This document shows, one piece after another, positions 26,403-35,367 of a stretch of 42,860 bases of DNA (positions within the stretch are counted from its first letter, which is position 1; the number at the start of each line of letters is the position of its first letter). A program made the position numbers and the translations under genes. The notes under the pieces are model-generated. The model searched no databases, was not told the origin of the DNA, and was given only the letters and a program-made list of their open reading frames with translations. The stretch is from positions 1 through 42,860 of the forward strand of contig NZ_FNBD01000019.1 in NCBI RefSeq assembly GCF_900102165.1. Reading direction: 5' to 3'. Origin of the DNA: Cellulophaga baltica. Lineage in GTDB: Bacteria > Bacteroidota > Bacteroidia > Flavobacteriales > Flavobacteriaceae.

Positions 26403-27770
26403 ATGAGCATCCTAAAACACACCGCTTTTTATTGTTTTTGCGTATTAATAGTTTGCTTTTTTTGTGCGAGCTGTTCCAAGGAACAGGCGGTGCCTATAAG
26501 CTTAGATTTTAGTATAAGCATTGTAGATGATGACTACTCTGTACCTGTAAAAGTTAAAGTTTTAAACCAAACATTTGGGGCAGATGCCTACTCTTGGACG
26601 TTTAGTGGGGCAGACCATGAGACTAGTACTAGTAAAAATCCGGGAACTTTAGTCTATTCTAAATTAGGCACCTATACCATTCGGTTAGAGGGGTCTAATA
26701 AAGATGGTGAAATAGCACAGAAAGAAATCACCTTTACCTTAGATGCTGCGGTTGTCGTAGATTTTGATACCGAAATTGAGACCAATAATTTTGCCCCTGC
26801 TTCGGTCTTTATGTATAATAAAACCCAAGGCGCTACAAGCTATTCGTGGACTTTTGAAGGTGGTACGCCAGCAACAAGTACCCAAGAACAACCGGGGGTG
26901 GTGCTTTTTACAACTCCAGGAGCGCATCGTATTAACTTGGTCGTAGGGAAGGGCAGAGAAACGCATGAACTAGAAAAAATAATAACGGTTGCCGAAGGAT
27001 TGGATGTCGCTTTTGATTGGGACGTAGCTTTTCAAGACGACGATCTTCAAGTTCCCGTAAGCTTGGTGATGCGTAATTCTAGCAAGGGAGTGTTAACCTA
27101 CCAGTGGAGCTTCACCAATGCCACGCCATCCACCAGTACAGAAGAAAACCCCAGTGTTACGTTTACGAAAGAGGGTACCCAGACCATAACGCTAACAGTG
27201 TCTAACGGAAAAGAGACCAAAGCTATTTCTAAAACCATAGCCCTGGTTGCCAATACCAATCTTAGAACGTTTACCGATGTAAAATTCGGAATTAATACTG
27301 CCCATCATAGCAATACGATTGGGGCATTTTTCTCTGCCACAACCAGAGAAGTATACACAAAAGAAAGCAGAAATACGGTAGAAGGAAACGCAATAGATCT
27401 GGTGTTTTTTGGTTTAGGAGAAGATTTTTCCTTTAACAAATTTGTTGCTCCAGATGACCTGAGTAGTACAACCTTTCCGGTACTTGAAAATGCACAGCAT
27501 ACCCGTATTATAAATTCTCAAGAGCAATGTATGTGTGCAAGCACATTATCAGTATCAGAATTTGATGCGATTACCACTGATGTACTGCTGCATAATTTAC
27601 ACCTAACGGAAACGAATGGAGGTGCTCTGCATTTCACAGCTGCTATAGTACCTAGAGTGGTGTTATTTCAAACAGCTGATGGTAGAAAGGGAGCGATAAA
27701 AATAAAAGAATATGTCAAAGATGGTCTCAACTCTTACATCCTAACCGATATCAAAATTCAGAAAATATAA
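26403..27770 (+). CDS. Lipoprotein with three PKD domains
   Basis: This is a 455-residue protein. Lipobox C-A-S-C places the lipidated Cys at residue 24. Three PKD domains lie at about 30-115, 118-200 and 205-285, each with the Y-S-W-T-F (or Y-Q-W-S-F) core, an S-T-x-x-x-P-G/S segment and a G-T/A-x-x-I-x-L ending. The third ends with T-L-T-V-S-N-G. The C-terminal 165 residues (290-455) match no domain I recognise and hold a C-M-C pair. It is probably anchored in the outer membrane, where it may hold the secreted partners of the cluster. The ATG follows the previous stop by 1 nt, as does the next gene's ATG. Confidence 0.85.
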   Translation: MSILKHTAFYCFCVLIVCFFCASCSKEQAVPISLDFSISIVDDDYSVPVKVKVLNQTFGADAYSWTFSGADHETSTSKNPGTLVYSKLGTYTIRLEGSNKDGEIAQKEITFTLDAAVVVDFDTEIETNNFAPASVFMYNKTQGATSYSWTFEGGTPATSTQEQPGVVLFTTPGAHRINLVVGKGRETHELEKIITVAEGLDVAFDWDVAFQDDDLQVPVSLVMRNSSKGVLTYQWSFTNATPSTSTEENPSVTFTKEGTQTITLTVSNGKETKAISKTIALVANTNLRTFTDVKFGINTAHHSNTIGAFFSATTREVYTKESRNTVEGNAIDLVFFGLGEDFSFNKFVAPDDLSSTTFPVLENAQHTRIINSQEQCMCASTLSVSEFDAITTDVLLHNLHLTETNGGALHFTAAIVPRVVLFQTADGRKGAIKIKEYVKDGLNSYILTDIKIQKI

Positions 27771-27771
27771 G

Positions 27772-29238
27772 ATGACGATACGTAAATTAATACCTTGTCA
27801 GGCAAGCAGATGGAGCGCATTTATGCCTAAATTTTTAAGACCAGTACTATGGATACTTATACTCTTTCATGGTTCCGTTTTATCGGCACAATTATTCCCG
27901 GTACAAGTAGCACCACAACTAGTGCCCCCATACAGTTTAAAGCTATCCCATTATAGCACCACTACGAGTGAAAAGTTATTGCTAAACTTGCTTTTAACCG
28001 ATGTAAATGAATCTGATTTGCAGGTAAGGTTGCGTTTTTCAATCTCTGGAAATAGCGTACGGATACAATCTAGAAATTACGTGCAAAATACTGCTCCCAT
28101 ACAAATTACTGGCGGGGTACCCTTACGTTTGTCTAATTTAGATTTACGACCTTATTTTGATTTTCAGAATCTAGAAGGTATTACACTTAATGAATACAAC
28201 AAACCTTTACCCAGTGGTTTATACCAGTTTTGTTTTGAGGTTTTTGATTGGGCAACAGGCAGGCCACTATCTGTGAAAAAATGCTATCCGGTATATCTGT
28301 TTCTTAATGATCCTCCTTTTTTAAACTTACCGCAGCGGGGAGCACAAGTACCCGCCAAAGAATTACAGAATATTATTTTTCAATGGACGCCTAGACATGT
28401 AAATGCGACGGGAGTGGAGTATGCTTTTGAACTCCGAGAACTTTGGGACACACAGGTAGATCCTCAGACCGCCTTTTTAGCAAGTCCGGTATTATACCAA
28501 ACTACCAGTTTTGCCAATACCTTACTCTATGGTCCTGGAGAAACAAGCTTGTTGGAAGGTAAAAATTATGGCTGGCGTGTGCGTGCTGTTGTTAGTGATG
28601 GTATTAGCAAAGCTGCCGTCTTCAAAAATGATGGGTATAGTGAAATATTTTACTTCTCTTATACGGGGCAGTGTGAAGCTCCTCAATATATTTTAGCAAA
28701 ATCTGAAGGTACTACGTCCGAGAAAATTACATGGCAAACCAATCCTAATCACTTAAGCTACCAAGTGCAATTTAGAAAAGCAGAAGCTGGTAATGCCAAC
28801 AATGGCGTTTGGTTTGAGTCAGAACTGGTAGAAACAACAAAAGAGCTTTTCTTTTTAGAGAAAGCAACCACGTATGAGTATAGAGTTGGTGGGCAATGTA
28901 TGCAAAATGGCGGATACAGCTATTCCGCCATTCATACATTTACCACACCTTCTCATGAAACAGCAAGTGAATATAATTGTGGGATACCTCCAGAAATTAT
29001 CATCACAAACCAAGAACTTTTACAAGAGCTTAAGGTAGATGATGTTTTTACTGCTGGTGATTTTGAGGTTACGGTTAAAGAAGTATCTGGCGGCAATGGT
29101 AGCTTTTCTGGTAGGGGCTTTATTGTAGTTCCCTATTTAGGAAATACAAAACTAAGTGTGGGTTTTGATGACATAAACATAAATACAGACAAGCAATTAA
29201 CCGATGGTTTTGTAGCAACCGAATATACTCCGGAATAG
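27772..29238 (+). CDS. Secreted TANFOR-like/FN3 protein, shorter than expected
   Basis: This is a 488-residue protein. Two starts are possible: ATG 27772, 1 nt after the previous stop, or ATG 27823 (residue 18), which gives a cleaner signal peptide ending L-S-A-Q. The middle part contains Y-P-V-Y-L-F-L-N-D-P-P-F-L-N-L-P, then I-I-F-Q-W-T-P-R-H, and Y-A-F-E-L-R-E-L-W-D. I associate this pattern with TANFOR-domain proteins of Bacteroidota. An FN3-like domain follows (about 300-395), and then a segment reading G-D-F-E-V-T-V-K-E-V-S-G-G-N-G-S-F. It ends abruptly (E-Y-T-P-E-stop). As I recall them, relatives continue well beyond this segment, so the gene may be naturally short or truncated. Exported; role unknown. 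Confidence 0.72.
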   Translation: MTIRKLIPCQASRWSAFMPKFLRPVLWILILFHGSVLSAQLFPVQVAPQLVPPYSLKLSHYSTTTSEKLLLNLLLTDVNESDLQVRLRFSISGNSVRIQSRNYVQNTAPIQITGGVPLRLSNLDLRPYFDFQNLEGITLNEYNKPLPSGLYQFCFEVFDWATGRPLSVKKCYPVYLFLNDPPFLNLPQRGAQVPAKELQNIIFQWTPRHVNATGVEYAFELRELWDTQVDPQTAFLASPVLYQTTSFANTLLYGPGETSLLEGKNYGWRVRAVVSDGISKAAVFKNDGYSEIFYFSYTGQCEAPQYILAKSEGTTSEKITWQTNPNHLSYQVQFRKAEAGNANNGVWFESELVETTKELFFLEKATTYEYRVGGQCMQNGGYSYSAIHTFTTPSHETASEYNCGIPPEIIITNQELLQELKVDDVFTAGDFEVTVKEVSGGNGSFSGRGFIVVPYLGNTKLSVGFDDININTDKQLTDGFVATEYTPE

Positions 29239-29389
29239 GAAAGAAGGGAAGAGAGACTTTTGTAGGATCTCTTCCAAAGAAGTAAACACTTATGTAGCGC
29301 ACAGGAAAGCTATTGAAAAATGGCTGATAGTGAAACCACAAATTCCCCCAAAAGAAACCTAAGCATCATCTTAAACCAAAGACCTCTTT

Positions 29390-31762
29390 TTGTTGAAAAA
29401 CCTATTGTTTTTAGTTGTTATACTACTTCCTGCCTTTGTATGTTCACAAAGTGTAGATTTAGAAACGTTCGGAAAATCTTCCCCTTTTAAAATAGGAGGA
29501 GGTATTTCTGCAAGTTCTGTATTTTATAGTAGCAACCAAAGAAATAATAGAGCGCCATTTACGTATTTTGCACAAGGGAACCTGAATATTAGTTATTACA
29601 ATTTTTCTATTCCCATAAGTTATAACTACTCCAATCAAGGAGCGCAATTAGGGTATCAGTTGCCATTTAATTTTAATAGGTTAAGTCTTCACCCAAAATA
29701 TAAATGGGTAACGGCACACGTGGGAGATGTGAATATGAGCTTTTCTCCGTACACCTTAAGCGGACACCAGTTTTCGGGTGCAGGGGTAGAAATGCAACCC
29801 ACCAAGGCAATTAGCTTTAAAGCCATGTATGGCCGCCTTATTAAAGGGATAGCTCCTACGGAAGATGAGCGTACACAAGCCAGTTACCAAAGAATGGGTT
29901 ATGGTTTTAAAACGGTTTATGAGCAAAATGCCTATACCGTTGGGGTTTCAACTTTTTATGCCATAGACAACCAAAATTCTATTGCGATAAACCCAGATGA
30001 GGAAGGGGTTTTTCCTAAAGAAAATTTAGTACTAGACGTAGAAGGGCGTGTAGCGTTAAGCAAAGATTTAGAACTAAATGCAACCTATGCCACTACCATC
30101 CTTACACAAGATCTAAGAGCGCAAGAAACTTCAGAATCTAACAAAGGCGTGCTGCGTAAATTATTTAATAACAGAGCCTCTACGGAGTATTACAATGCTT
30201 ATAAATTAGGGGTAAAATATAGTGTGTATGAGGCTACTTTAGGAATAGATTATGAGTGTGTAGCTCCCGGATATGAAACCCTAGGGGCCTATTTTTTTAA
30301 TAATGATTTTGAAAATATCACCCTTAATCTCTCTCGCCCTCTTTTTAATCATAAAGTTAATTTGAGTTTTAATGTAGGGTACCAAAGAGATGATTTGGAA
30401 GACCAAAAGGCCAATCCAACGAGTAGGTTTGTAGGCGCCATTAATGCTACATACACTCCTTCTGAACGCTTGTCCTTAACAGGTTCTTATTCTAATTTTA
30501 GTACCTATACCAATGTAAGGAGCAACCAGTTTGAGGATATTAATGATGCCAATCTTTTAGATAATGTCGTAGATACCTTAAACTATAAACAGGTATCGCA
30601 GAATGCCAATCTTAACATTAATTATATTTTATCGAGTACCAGAACAAAAAATGAAAATCTAAACCTGAACTATAATGTGAGTGATATATCAAACGCACAA
30701 GGAGGTGTGGTTCGAGTAGGAGATGCTTCTGTTTTTCATAATTTTTCTACCGCGTATACCTATGGGATCAAGGAATTACATCTAAACATTACACCGGCAA
30801 TTCATGGTACTTACAATACCATAGGATTAGAAGATGCCATTACTTGGGGCCCCACCATAAGTGTAAAAAAAGGTTTTTTTAATAATGAATTAAAATCGGT
30901 CCTATCCTCTTCGTATAATACCGCAAAAAATACAAGTGGAGCTATAAAGACCACAAACCTAAGAGGAGGAGTTTCGTACGTCTATTTAGAAAAGCATAAT
31001 TTGAGTCTCAATGCCATTCAGTTGTTTAGAAGCACGCCTTCTGTTTCTGGCTTAAAAGAGTTTACGGCAACCCTAGCTTATAACTATTCTTTTGATGTAA
31101 AAAAACCTAAAATAAATTGGAAGAAAAAAGACCGGAAGCGCAGGGCTAAAGACAGTATACTTACCTTGAATTATAAAAAGTACAAGTATGTAGCTTATGC
31201 GGAGACTATTGCAGATACCATATTGCAATTAACCAAAAGTAGTAAATTTGGAACCCTCCCAGATGATAAAAATCTGGAACTACAAGGTTTGGCTGAGGTA
31301 ATGGTAAAAGCTATTGGAAAAAGAGAAGAGGTGTTTAAAGAAAGTGCCATTGCTTATTTAAAATCTGTAGATGATTTTAAAAAATTCCAACTACAGTATA
31401 CGGAGTATGTGCTCAGCGCCTATACTAAATTAATAAAAGATGCAGAAGCTATAGATTACCAGTTAGAGAAAGAATTTTTGCGTTTAAATGCAGAAAATAA
31501 TGACACTAAAATTAAAAAAACGGCCGAATTTAAGGCGAATATAAAAGTGGTGAATGATCGGTTTGAAAATCATCGAACAATGCTTAAGGGGATGCGCGCT
31601 TGGGATATTATGAAAGAAATTAATAGCATCCGTTTAAATAGGTTTAAAAACAAGCATATTAATAAAGTGTACCTCATGTACCGCAATGCAAAAACCGATG
31701 CTGAAATCATAGATTTTTTAGAGTACTATTTGGCGGACTTGTACCATAAGCAGATAAGGTAG
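29390..31762 (+). CDS. Outer-membrane beta-barrel protein with C-terminal helical domain
   Basis: This is a 790-residue protein. The start is TTG (29390, or the next codon, also TTG): there is no in-frame ATG nearby, the frame closes at a TAA 18 nt upstream, and a signal peptide follows at once (L-L-F-L-V-V-I-L-L-P-A-F-V-C-S-Q). Residues about 25-590 alternate hydrophobic and polar residues with many Tyr and Asn and frequent aromatic ends (Y-Y-N-F-S-I-P-I-S-Y-N-Y), as expected for a barrel of many strands. Residues about 595-790 switch to a Lys/Glu-rich helical domain without TM segments, likely periplasmic. No TonB box or plug domain was seen. It lies 151 nt after the TANFOR-like gene, closes the surface cluster and is the natural membrane anchor of the complex. 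Confidence 0.75.
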   Translation: MLKNLLFLVVILLPAFVCSQSVDLETFGKSSPFKIGGGISASSVFYSSNQRNNRAPFTYFAQGNLNISYYNFSIPISYNYSNQGAQLGYQLPFNFNRLSLHPKYKWVTAHVGDVNMSFSPYTLSGHQFSGAGVEMQPTKAISFKAMYGRLIKGIAPTEDERTQASYQRMGYGFKTVYEQNAYTVGVSTFYAIDNQNSIAINPDEEGVFPKENLVLDVEGRVALSKDLELNATYATTILTQDLRAQETSESNKGVLRKLFNNRASTEYYNAYKLGVKYSVYEATLGIDYECVAPGYETLGAYFFNNDFENITLNLSRPLFNHKVNLSFNVGYQRDDLEDQKANPTSRFVGAINATYTPSERLSLTGSYSNFSTYTNVRSNQFEDINDANLLDNVVDTLNYKQVSQNANLNINYILSSTRTKNENLNLNYNVSDISNAQGGVVRVGDASVFHNFSTAYTYGIKELHLNITPAIHGTYNTIGLEDAITWGPTISVKKGFFNNELKSVLSSSYNTAKNTSGAIKTTNLRGGVSYVYLEKHNLSLNAIQLFRSTPSVSGLKEFTATLAYNYSFDVKKPKINWKKKDRKRRAKDSILTLNYKKYKYVAYAETIADTILQLTKSSKFGTLPDDKNLELQGLAEVMVKAIGKREEVFKESAIAYLKSVDDFKKFQLQYTEYVLSAYTKLIKDAEAIDYQLEKEFLRLNAENNDTKIKKTAEFKANIKVVNDRFENHRTMLKGMRAWDIMKEINSIRLNRFKNKHINKVYLMYRNAKTDAEIIDFLEYYLADLYHKQIR

Positions 31763-31915
31763 AAAATGGTTGGAATGTGTTGTTCTTGATGGCATTGGTT
31801 TTTATAATTGTCCCTTTTCTTATTTCGCTAAATCCATCTTCTCTTATTTGAAACTCTTAGTGCATGTTTTTAGGAAATTGTATTCACATATAATTAAATT
31901 GTGTTTCAATACCGT

Positions 31916-32368
31916 TTAGGCTTTATTGGGTAAAGTATTCTTTGGATTTATAATATCCTCAATATTGGTGTCTTTATAGATAGTATTATGTATAGGATTC
32001 TCTCCATAATAAGAAACTATGTGAAATGGTTGGTTTAAGGCTTCCGCCAAAATTATTAAAATTTCCAAGACAATTATTAGAGCTTTCTCTCCGTCTTTTG
32101 AATTAAGCTCTTTTATTGGGCTGAATTTTGTGTTTGGAAATTTTTTTAACCAATCAATATTATCTTCAGAGTCAATCTCATTATATGTATTTTCTTCTCC
32201 TTCCTTGGGTTCAAGCAACAACGTCGTTTTATATGAGAATCCGTGGCAAAGCCAATTTCTTAAATTGTTCAATTCTTTTAATTTATTCTTCAATTTTTGG
32301 GGAAGTACAGTCTTAGTTACGGATAACAAATAGTCTAGCTTGTCTAAACAGGGAAGGTTTGAATTCAA
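31916..32368 (-). pseudogene. HEPN-like gene, 3' part after a frameshift
   Basis: This is a 150-residue open frame whose only available start is a TTG. Upstream of it the frame remains open through A-A-G A-A-T G-T-T G-A-A A-G-G, and the upstream neighbour (32365-32640) overlaps it in another frame. Adding one A to the AAAA run at about 32383-32386 joins both into one protein with a smooth junction (F-P-L-K-K-N-V-E-R-L-N-S). The part here has L-K-E-L-N-N-L-R-N-W-L-C-H-G-F, an R-x4-H motif within a helix as in HEPN-fold RNases or related non-catalytic proteins. The HEPN call is an inference from this motif and the helical character. Confidence 0.55.
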
Positions 32369-32640
32369 CCTTTCAACATTCTTTTAAGGGGAAAATCTCT
32401 TTCAATATCAGGAATATACTTTGTTGAGTCCTCATTAAAGAATATTTCATAGCCTAAGAAGTTAATAGCTGATTCAAGACTAAAGTAACTGTGTGTGATT
32501 GTTGAAATAGGACTTTTACGTCTCCTATCTTCTGTTCGCGATCTATATAGACTATCCACTGCCAATCCCAAGTGAGTATTACAAAGGCTATTTGTTAATA
32601 TATATAGTCCGTCATTTATCATATTATTCAAATTACACAC
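32365..32640 (-). pseudogene. HEPN-like gene, 5' part before the frameshift
   Basis: This is a 91-residue open frame. It contains H-S-Y-F-S-L-E-S-A-I-N-F-L-G-Y-E-I, a helix typical of the first half of HEPN-like proteins (an S/A-x-x-x-E-A-x-x-N core), and ends in an unrelated tail (R-M-L-K-G) where the frame is lost. The natural continuation is the 150-residue frame downstream. The reconstructed protein would be about 240 residues. A sequencing error in the A-run would give the same picture. The start could be the ATG at 32640 or the one six codons later. Confidence 0.5.
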
Positions 32641-33055
32641 AACTTTTTTATATTTAACAAATGTTTAATATAAATCATTATATATTAAATACACCTTGAA
32701 CATGGCATCAGGCAAATTCTTACATATGGCCTGAGAGTTTACTTAGCGATACATTTCTTTAAAATTCGTATTAATGTTCATGTGTAATTAACGCTAAATA
32801 TAAATTAGGGGTTCCAAATACTACAATCAATTTTATGGGGGATTACTACATTGCTAATATAATACAAAATGTCATTTAAAATCATGTGGAAAACCGCAGA
32901 AGTTAAAAAAAATAAGAATTTAATGAAAGTGCTGTATTATAAAGTCTCTGTATCATAAAAAAATGATTTACAGCAACTTTGGGAGAACCCACACAGGGTT
33001 AATTAAAGAAAAAATTCTTTGCTTTTGGTTCAGTTCTTAGTTGGTAAAACTTGTT
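32641..33055. other. AT-rich intergenic region
   Basis: No gene was seen. It holds a 6-bp inverted pair tcaggc/gcctga near 32708-32735, a short hairpin aaccc-acaca-gggtt at about 32985-32999, and aaagaa/ttcttt at about 33006-33021. The last two lie downstream of the minus-strand gene at 33056 and could act in transcript termination, but the T-tracts are poor. Confidence 0.35.
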
Positions 33056-33463
33056 TTATTTCAATAGCCAATTTTCCATGGCTTGAGAAATAATTTTTGG
33101 TTCTTCAGGTAGATTTTCAGTAAGTGATTCTGGATAATGATTTGTCATTTCATATCTTGAATTCACGAATTCCATATCTGTTCCAAAAAAGCAGGTGTTT
33201 TTTATTTTTAGTAAGTCAAATACCAGTAAAGGAAATTTATCATTTAGAGTGGGTCTATTAAAACATATTCCGCTTATTTCATCTTCTAAATTTCCAGTGA
33301 AAGTTGCATCTTCAAACATTTCTCCAACATTGGAAACAAATTCCAATTCAGAGTGTCCCATTTCAATTTTTCCATATCTAGTTATTACTTTTTCTAGTTC
33401 ATCATATGGAATACTAGCGGAATCTCCATTTTCAAATTTTTGTAGGTACACAGTATAACTCAT
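33056..33463 (-). CDS. Hypothetical soluble acidic protein
   Basis: This is a 135-residue protein with no signal peptide or TM segment. It opens with M-S-Y-T-V-Y-L-Q-K-F-E-N-G-D, continues with an alpha/beta body and ends in a helix A-M-E-N-W-L-L-K. The overall look (short, acidic, stand-alone, in an accessory region) again resembles orphan immunity-type proteins, but no family was recognised and no toxin is adjacent. Confidence 0.5.
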   Translation of the reverse strand: MSYTVYLQKFENGDSASIPYDELEKVITRYGKIEMGHSELEFVSNVGEMFEDATFTGNLEDEISGICFNRPTLNDKFPLLVFDLLKIKNTCFFGTDMEFVNSRYEMTNHYPESLTENLPEEPKIISQAMENWLLK

Positions 33464-33563
33464 TTTGGTTTTTTAATCTTTATTTATCGACTAATTAGTA
33501 ACCGTTGTACAGCGCAAAGCCCTAGCTATCAATTGAATAGTAACATTACATATCGTACAAATT

Positions 33564-33956
33564 TTATTCTGAAAATTTATTCAGAATTTCCATAGCCTTT
33601 TTGGTATCTTTTGTATCCACAAAAATATGATCATGGTAATACGCTGCAACCACATTACAACTTATTCCGTTTTTAGCTAGTGCATTTGAAAATGCGGCGG
33701 TTAAACCTACGGCTTCTAAAGATGAATGAACCGTAAGTGTAATCCAAGACGCAATATAAGAATAGTCTAAATTTAGTTGGTCTGCGACTTCCTTTTTAGC
33801 TATAATAGTAGTGCTCTCTTCTTCTTTAAAAGTCATTATGATTTGGCTCAAATTTATTTGCTCCAAATGTGTTGTCTTACAAAAAACAAATTCGCCTATA
33901 TTATGTTTAGGTTTCATCGATTTTAATAGCGCTGCCAAGTTTTTTTCTCCACTCAT
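33564..33956 (-). CDS. ACT-domain protein (ACT_3/ACT_7 type)
   Basis: This is a 130-residue protein. Residues about 1-60 match the ACT_3 (DUF2241) pattern (L-A-A-L-L-K-S-M-K-P and G-E-F-V-F-C). Residues about 62-125 match an ACT_7 domain (W-I-T-L-T-V-H-S-S-L-E-A-V-G-L-T-A-A-F-S-N-A-L and I-S-C-N-V-V-A-A-Y-Y-H-D-H-I-F-V). ACT domains bind small ligands, often amino acids; the partner enzyme is unknown. The start codon directly abuts the stop codon of the DJ-1-type lipoprotein gene (0 nt gap), so the two are co-transcribed and probably translationally coupled. Confidence 0.8.
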   Translation of the reverse strand: MSGEKNLAALLKSMKPKHNIGEFVFCKTTHLEQINLSQIIMTFKEEESTTIIAKKEVADQLNLDYSYIASWITLTVHSSLEAVGLTAAFSNALAKNGISCNVVAAYYHDHIFVDTKDTKKAMEILNKFSE

Positions 33957-34757
33957 TTATTGATCACTTTTGGTTAGTCTCTGTAATTCATTTAAGGTAG
34001 CCTCTCCAACACTATGTGCAGATTGCGGATTTTGACCCGTTACTAATCGTTGGTCCGTAACCACATGCGTTTGAAAAGGAGCCGACTTTTCAAAAATAGC
34101 GCCGTGAGATATTAATCGATCTTCTAGTAAAAAAGGAACTATATCTTCTAGATGCACTTTTACTTCTTCTTCATTGGTGAAAGCATTTACCTTTTTACCA
34201 GCTACAAGATACGACCCATTGCTGAGTTTTATATTTACTAGGCCTGCAGGACCATGACATACGGCACTTACAACACCGTTATTTTCATAAATCTGCTTTG
34301 CGATTTCTGCTATTTCCGTATTGTCTGCAAAATCCCACATGGCACCATGACCACCGGCATAATGAATGGCGACATAGTCTTCTGGATGTACGTCACTTGG
34401 TTTTTTAGTATTTTCAATTTTGTTGCGATAGGTATTGTTATCCCAAAATTTCTTATTGATAGAATCATTCATATCAAATGCGTCTACAGGTGCTTTTCCA
34501 CCTTTAGGACTTACGAAATCTATTTCGTAGCCAGCTGTATGTAATACATCCCAAGGGTGAGAAACTTCACCTAAATAATACCCTGTTTTTTCTCCAGTAG
34601 CGCCTTTTTCGCTATGGCTGGTAACTACAAATAAGATTTTTTTTAATGCTTTAGTTTCCGCTTTAACAGCGGTATGATCTGTACTTTTTTTAGAATTACA
34701 GGCCACAAGAAGAACCGTAAATAACAGCAAAAAAAGAGGTGTTTTAATTTTTATCAT
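33957..34757 (-). CDS. DJ-1/PfpI-family lipoprotein (type 1 glutamine amidotransferase-like)
   Basis: This is a 266-residue protein. Lipobox L-V-A-C places the lipidated Cys at residue 20, so the domain is outside the cytoplasm. The DJ-1/PfpI fold is at about residues 38-265: a Hsp31-like G-Y-Y-L-G-E-V-S-H-P with the conserved Glu, D-Y-V-A-I-H-Y-A-G-G-H-G-A-M-W-D, and the nucleophile elbow A-V-C-H-G-P near residue 170. Related proteins are glyoxalase III/deglycase-like or proteases; the activity cannot be assigned. A lipid anchor is unusual, since most members are cytosolic. It is the first gene of a two-gene operon with the ACT-domain gene. Confidence 0.88.
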   Translation of the reverse strand: MIKIKTPLFLLLFTVLLVACNSKKSTDHTAVKAETKALKKILFVVTSHSEKGATGEKTGYYLGEVSHPWDVLHTAGYEIDFVSPKGGKAPVDAFDMNDSINKKFWDNNTYRNKIENTKKPSDVHPEDYVAIHYAGGHGAMWDFADNTEIAEIAKQIYENNGVVSAVCHGPAGLVNIKLSNGSYLVAGKKVNAFTNEEEVKVHLEDIVPFLLEDRLISHGAIFEKSAPFQTHVVTDQRLVTGQNPQSAHSVGEATLNELQRLTKSDQ

Positions 34758-35367
34758 AGTGTATTGAAATTAATAATGAGATTTTAGATTATTCTTTTTT
34801 AGGGTGCGCCGAAAATAATTTTAATAGCTATCCTAAAGAATAATGTACAGAACAAAAGTCTTAAACATTTTAGAGAATCTATTTAACAAATGATAAAAAG
34901 GAAAATTAGTTTAGGTGGTGGTATTGTTCTTAGAATGATAAGGAATATAAAGGATGAATAGGAGGTAGTCTAAGTTATTTTTAAGTACTTCTAAGCTTCA
35001 CTGTAAATAATAACCTTAATTCTCTCTTTTGTTCTTTCTGATTATACAATCAATTTAAAGAGAATCAAACTTAAGCAGTATATAGTTCTTTAACGTCATT
35101 ATAATGCATACACTTTAAGATTAAGAATCTAAAACTTAATTTTTAAAATAAGACCAGTTTTCAGCATCAAGTATACTGCATCGCGCACTAATTGTTCAAG
35201 TGGGAATTATAAAGGCAGTATATAGCTTCCCCTCATCATGGAGTGGACTTACCAAACGAACCCCGTATGATTATCTCATTTTCAAAGCGTTAAGTTGCTA
35301 GATTTTGAATTGAAAACTTTGTTATATATTTAAGTAATTATTTTACTCAAACAATAAAATTAACCAA
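34758..35367. other. Gene-free intergenic region (610 bp)
   Basis: It lies between a minus-strand lipoprotein gene and the plus-strand aspartate dehydrogenase gene, so it contains two divergent promoters. gcagtatatag occurs twice (about 35075 and 35214). An unstarted frame from about 35180 to 35300 ends with T-K-R-T-P-Y-D-Y-L, faintly like the end of a transposase, but it is too short to call. Confidence 0.35.

Noticed and set aside
29239..29362. A +1/-1 frameshift extension of the TANFOR-like gene
   Set aside because: An alternative frame is open for about 40 codons but its composition is not convincing and no slippery site is present at the stop.
32380..32390. Programmed -1 frameshifting in the HEPN-like gene
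   Set aside because: The frame-specific codons do not form a usable X-XXY-YYZ slippery heptamer; a simple base loss in the A-run is more likely.
33470..33563. Another copy of the palindromic repeat (aaccgttgtacagcg)
   Set aside because: Only a short stretch resembles the repeat end and no matching second arm was found.
35155..35303. Possible transposase remnant ending T-K-R-T-P-Y-D-Y-L
   Set aside because: Too short and without a start or catalytic motif; the resemblance could be chance.
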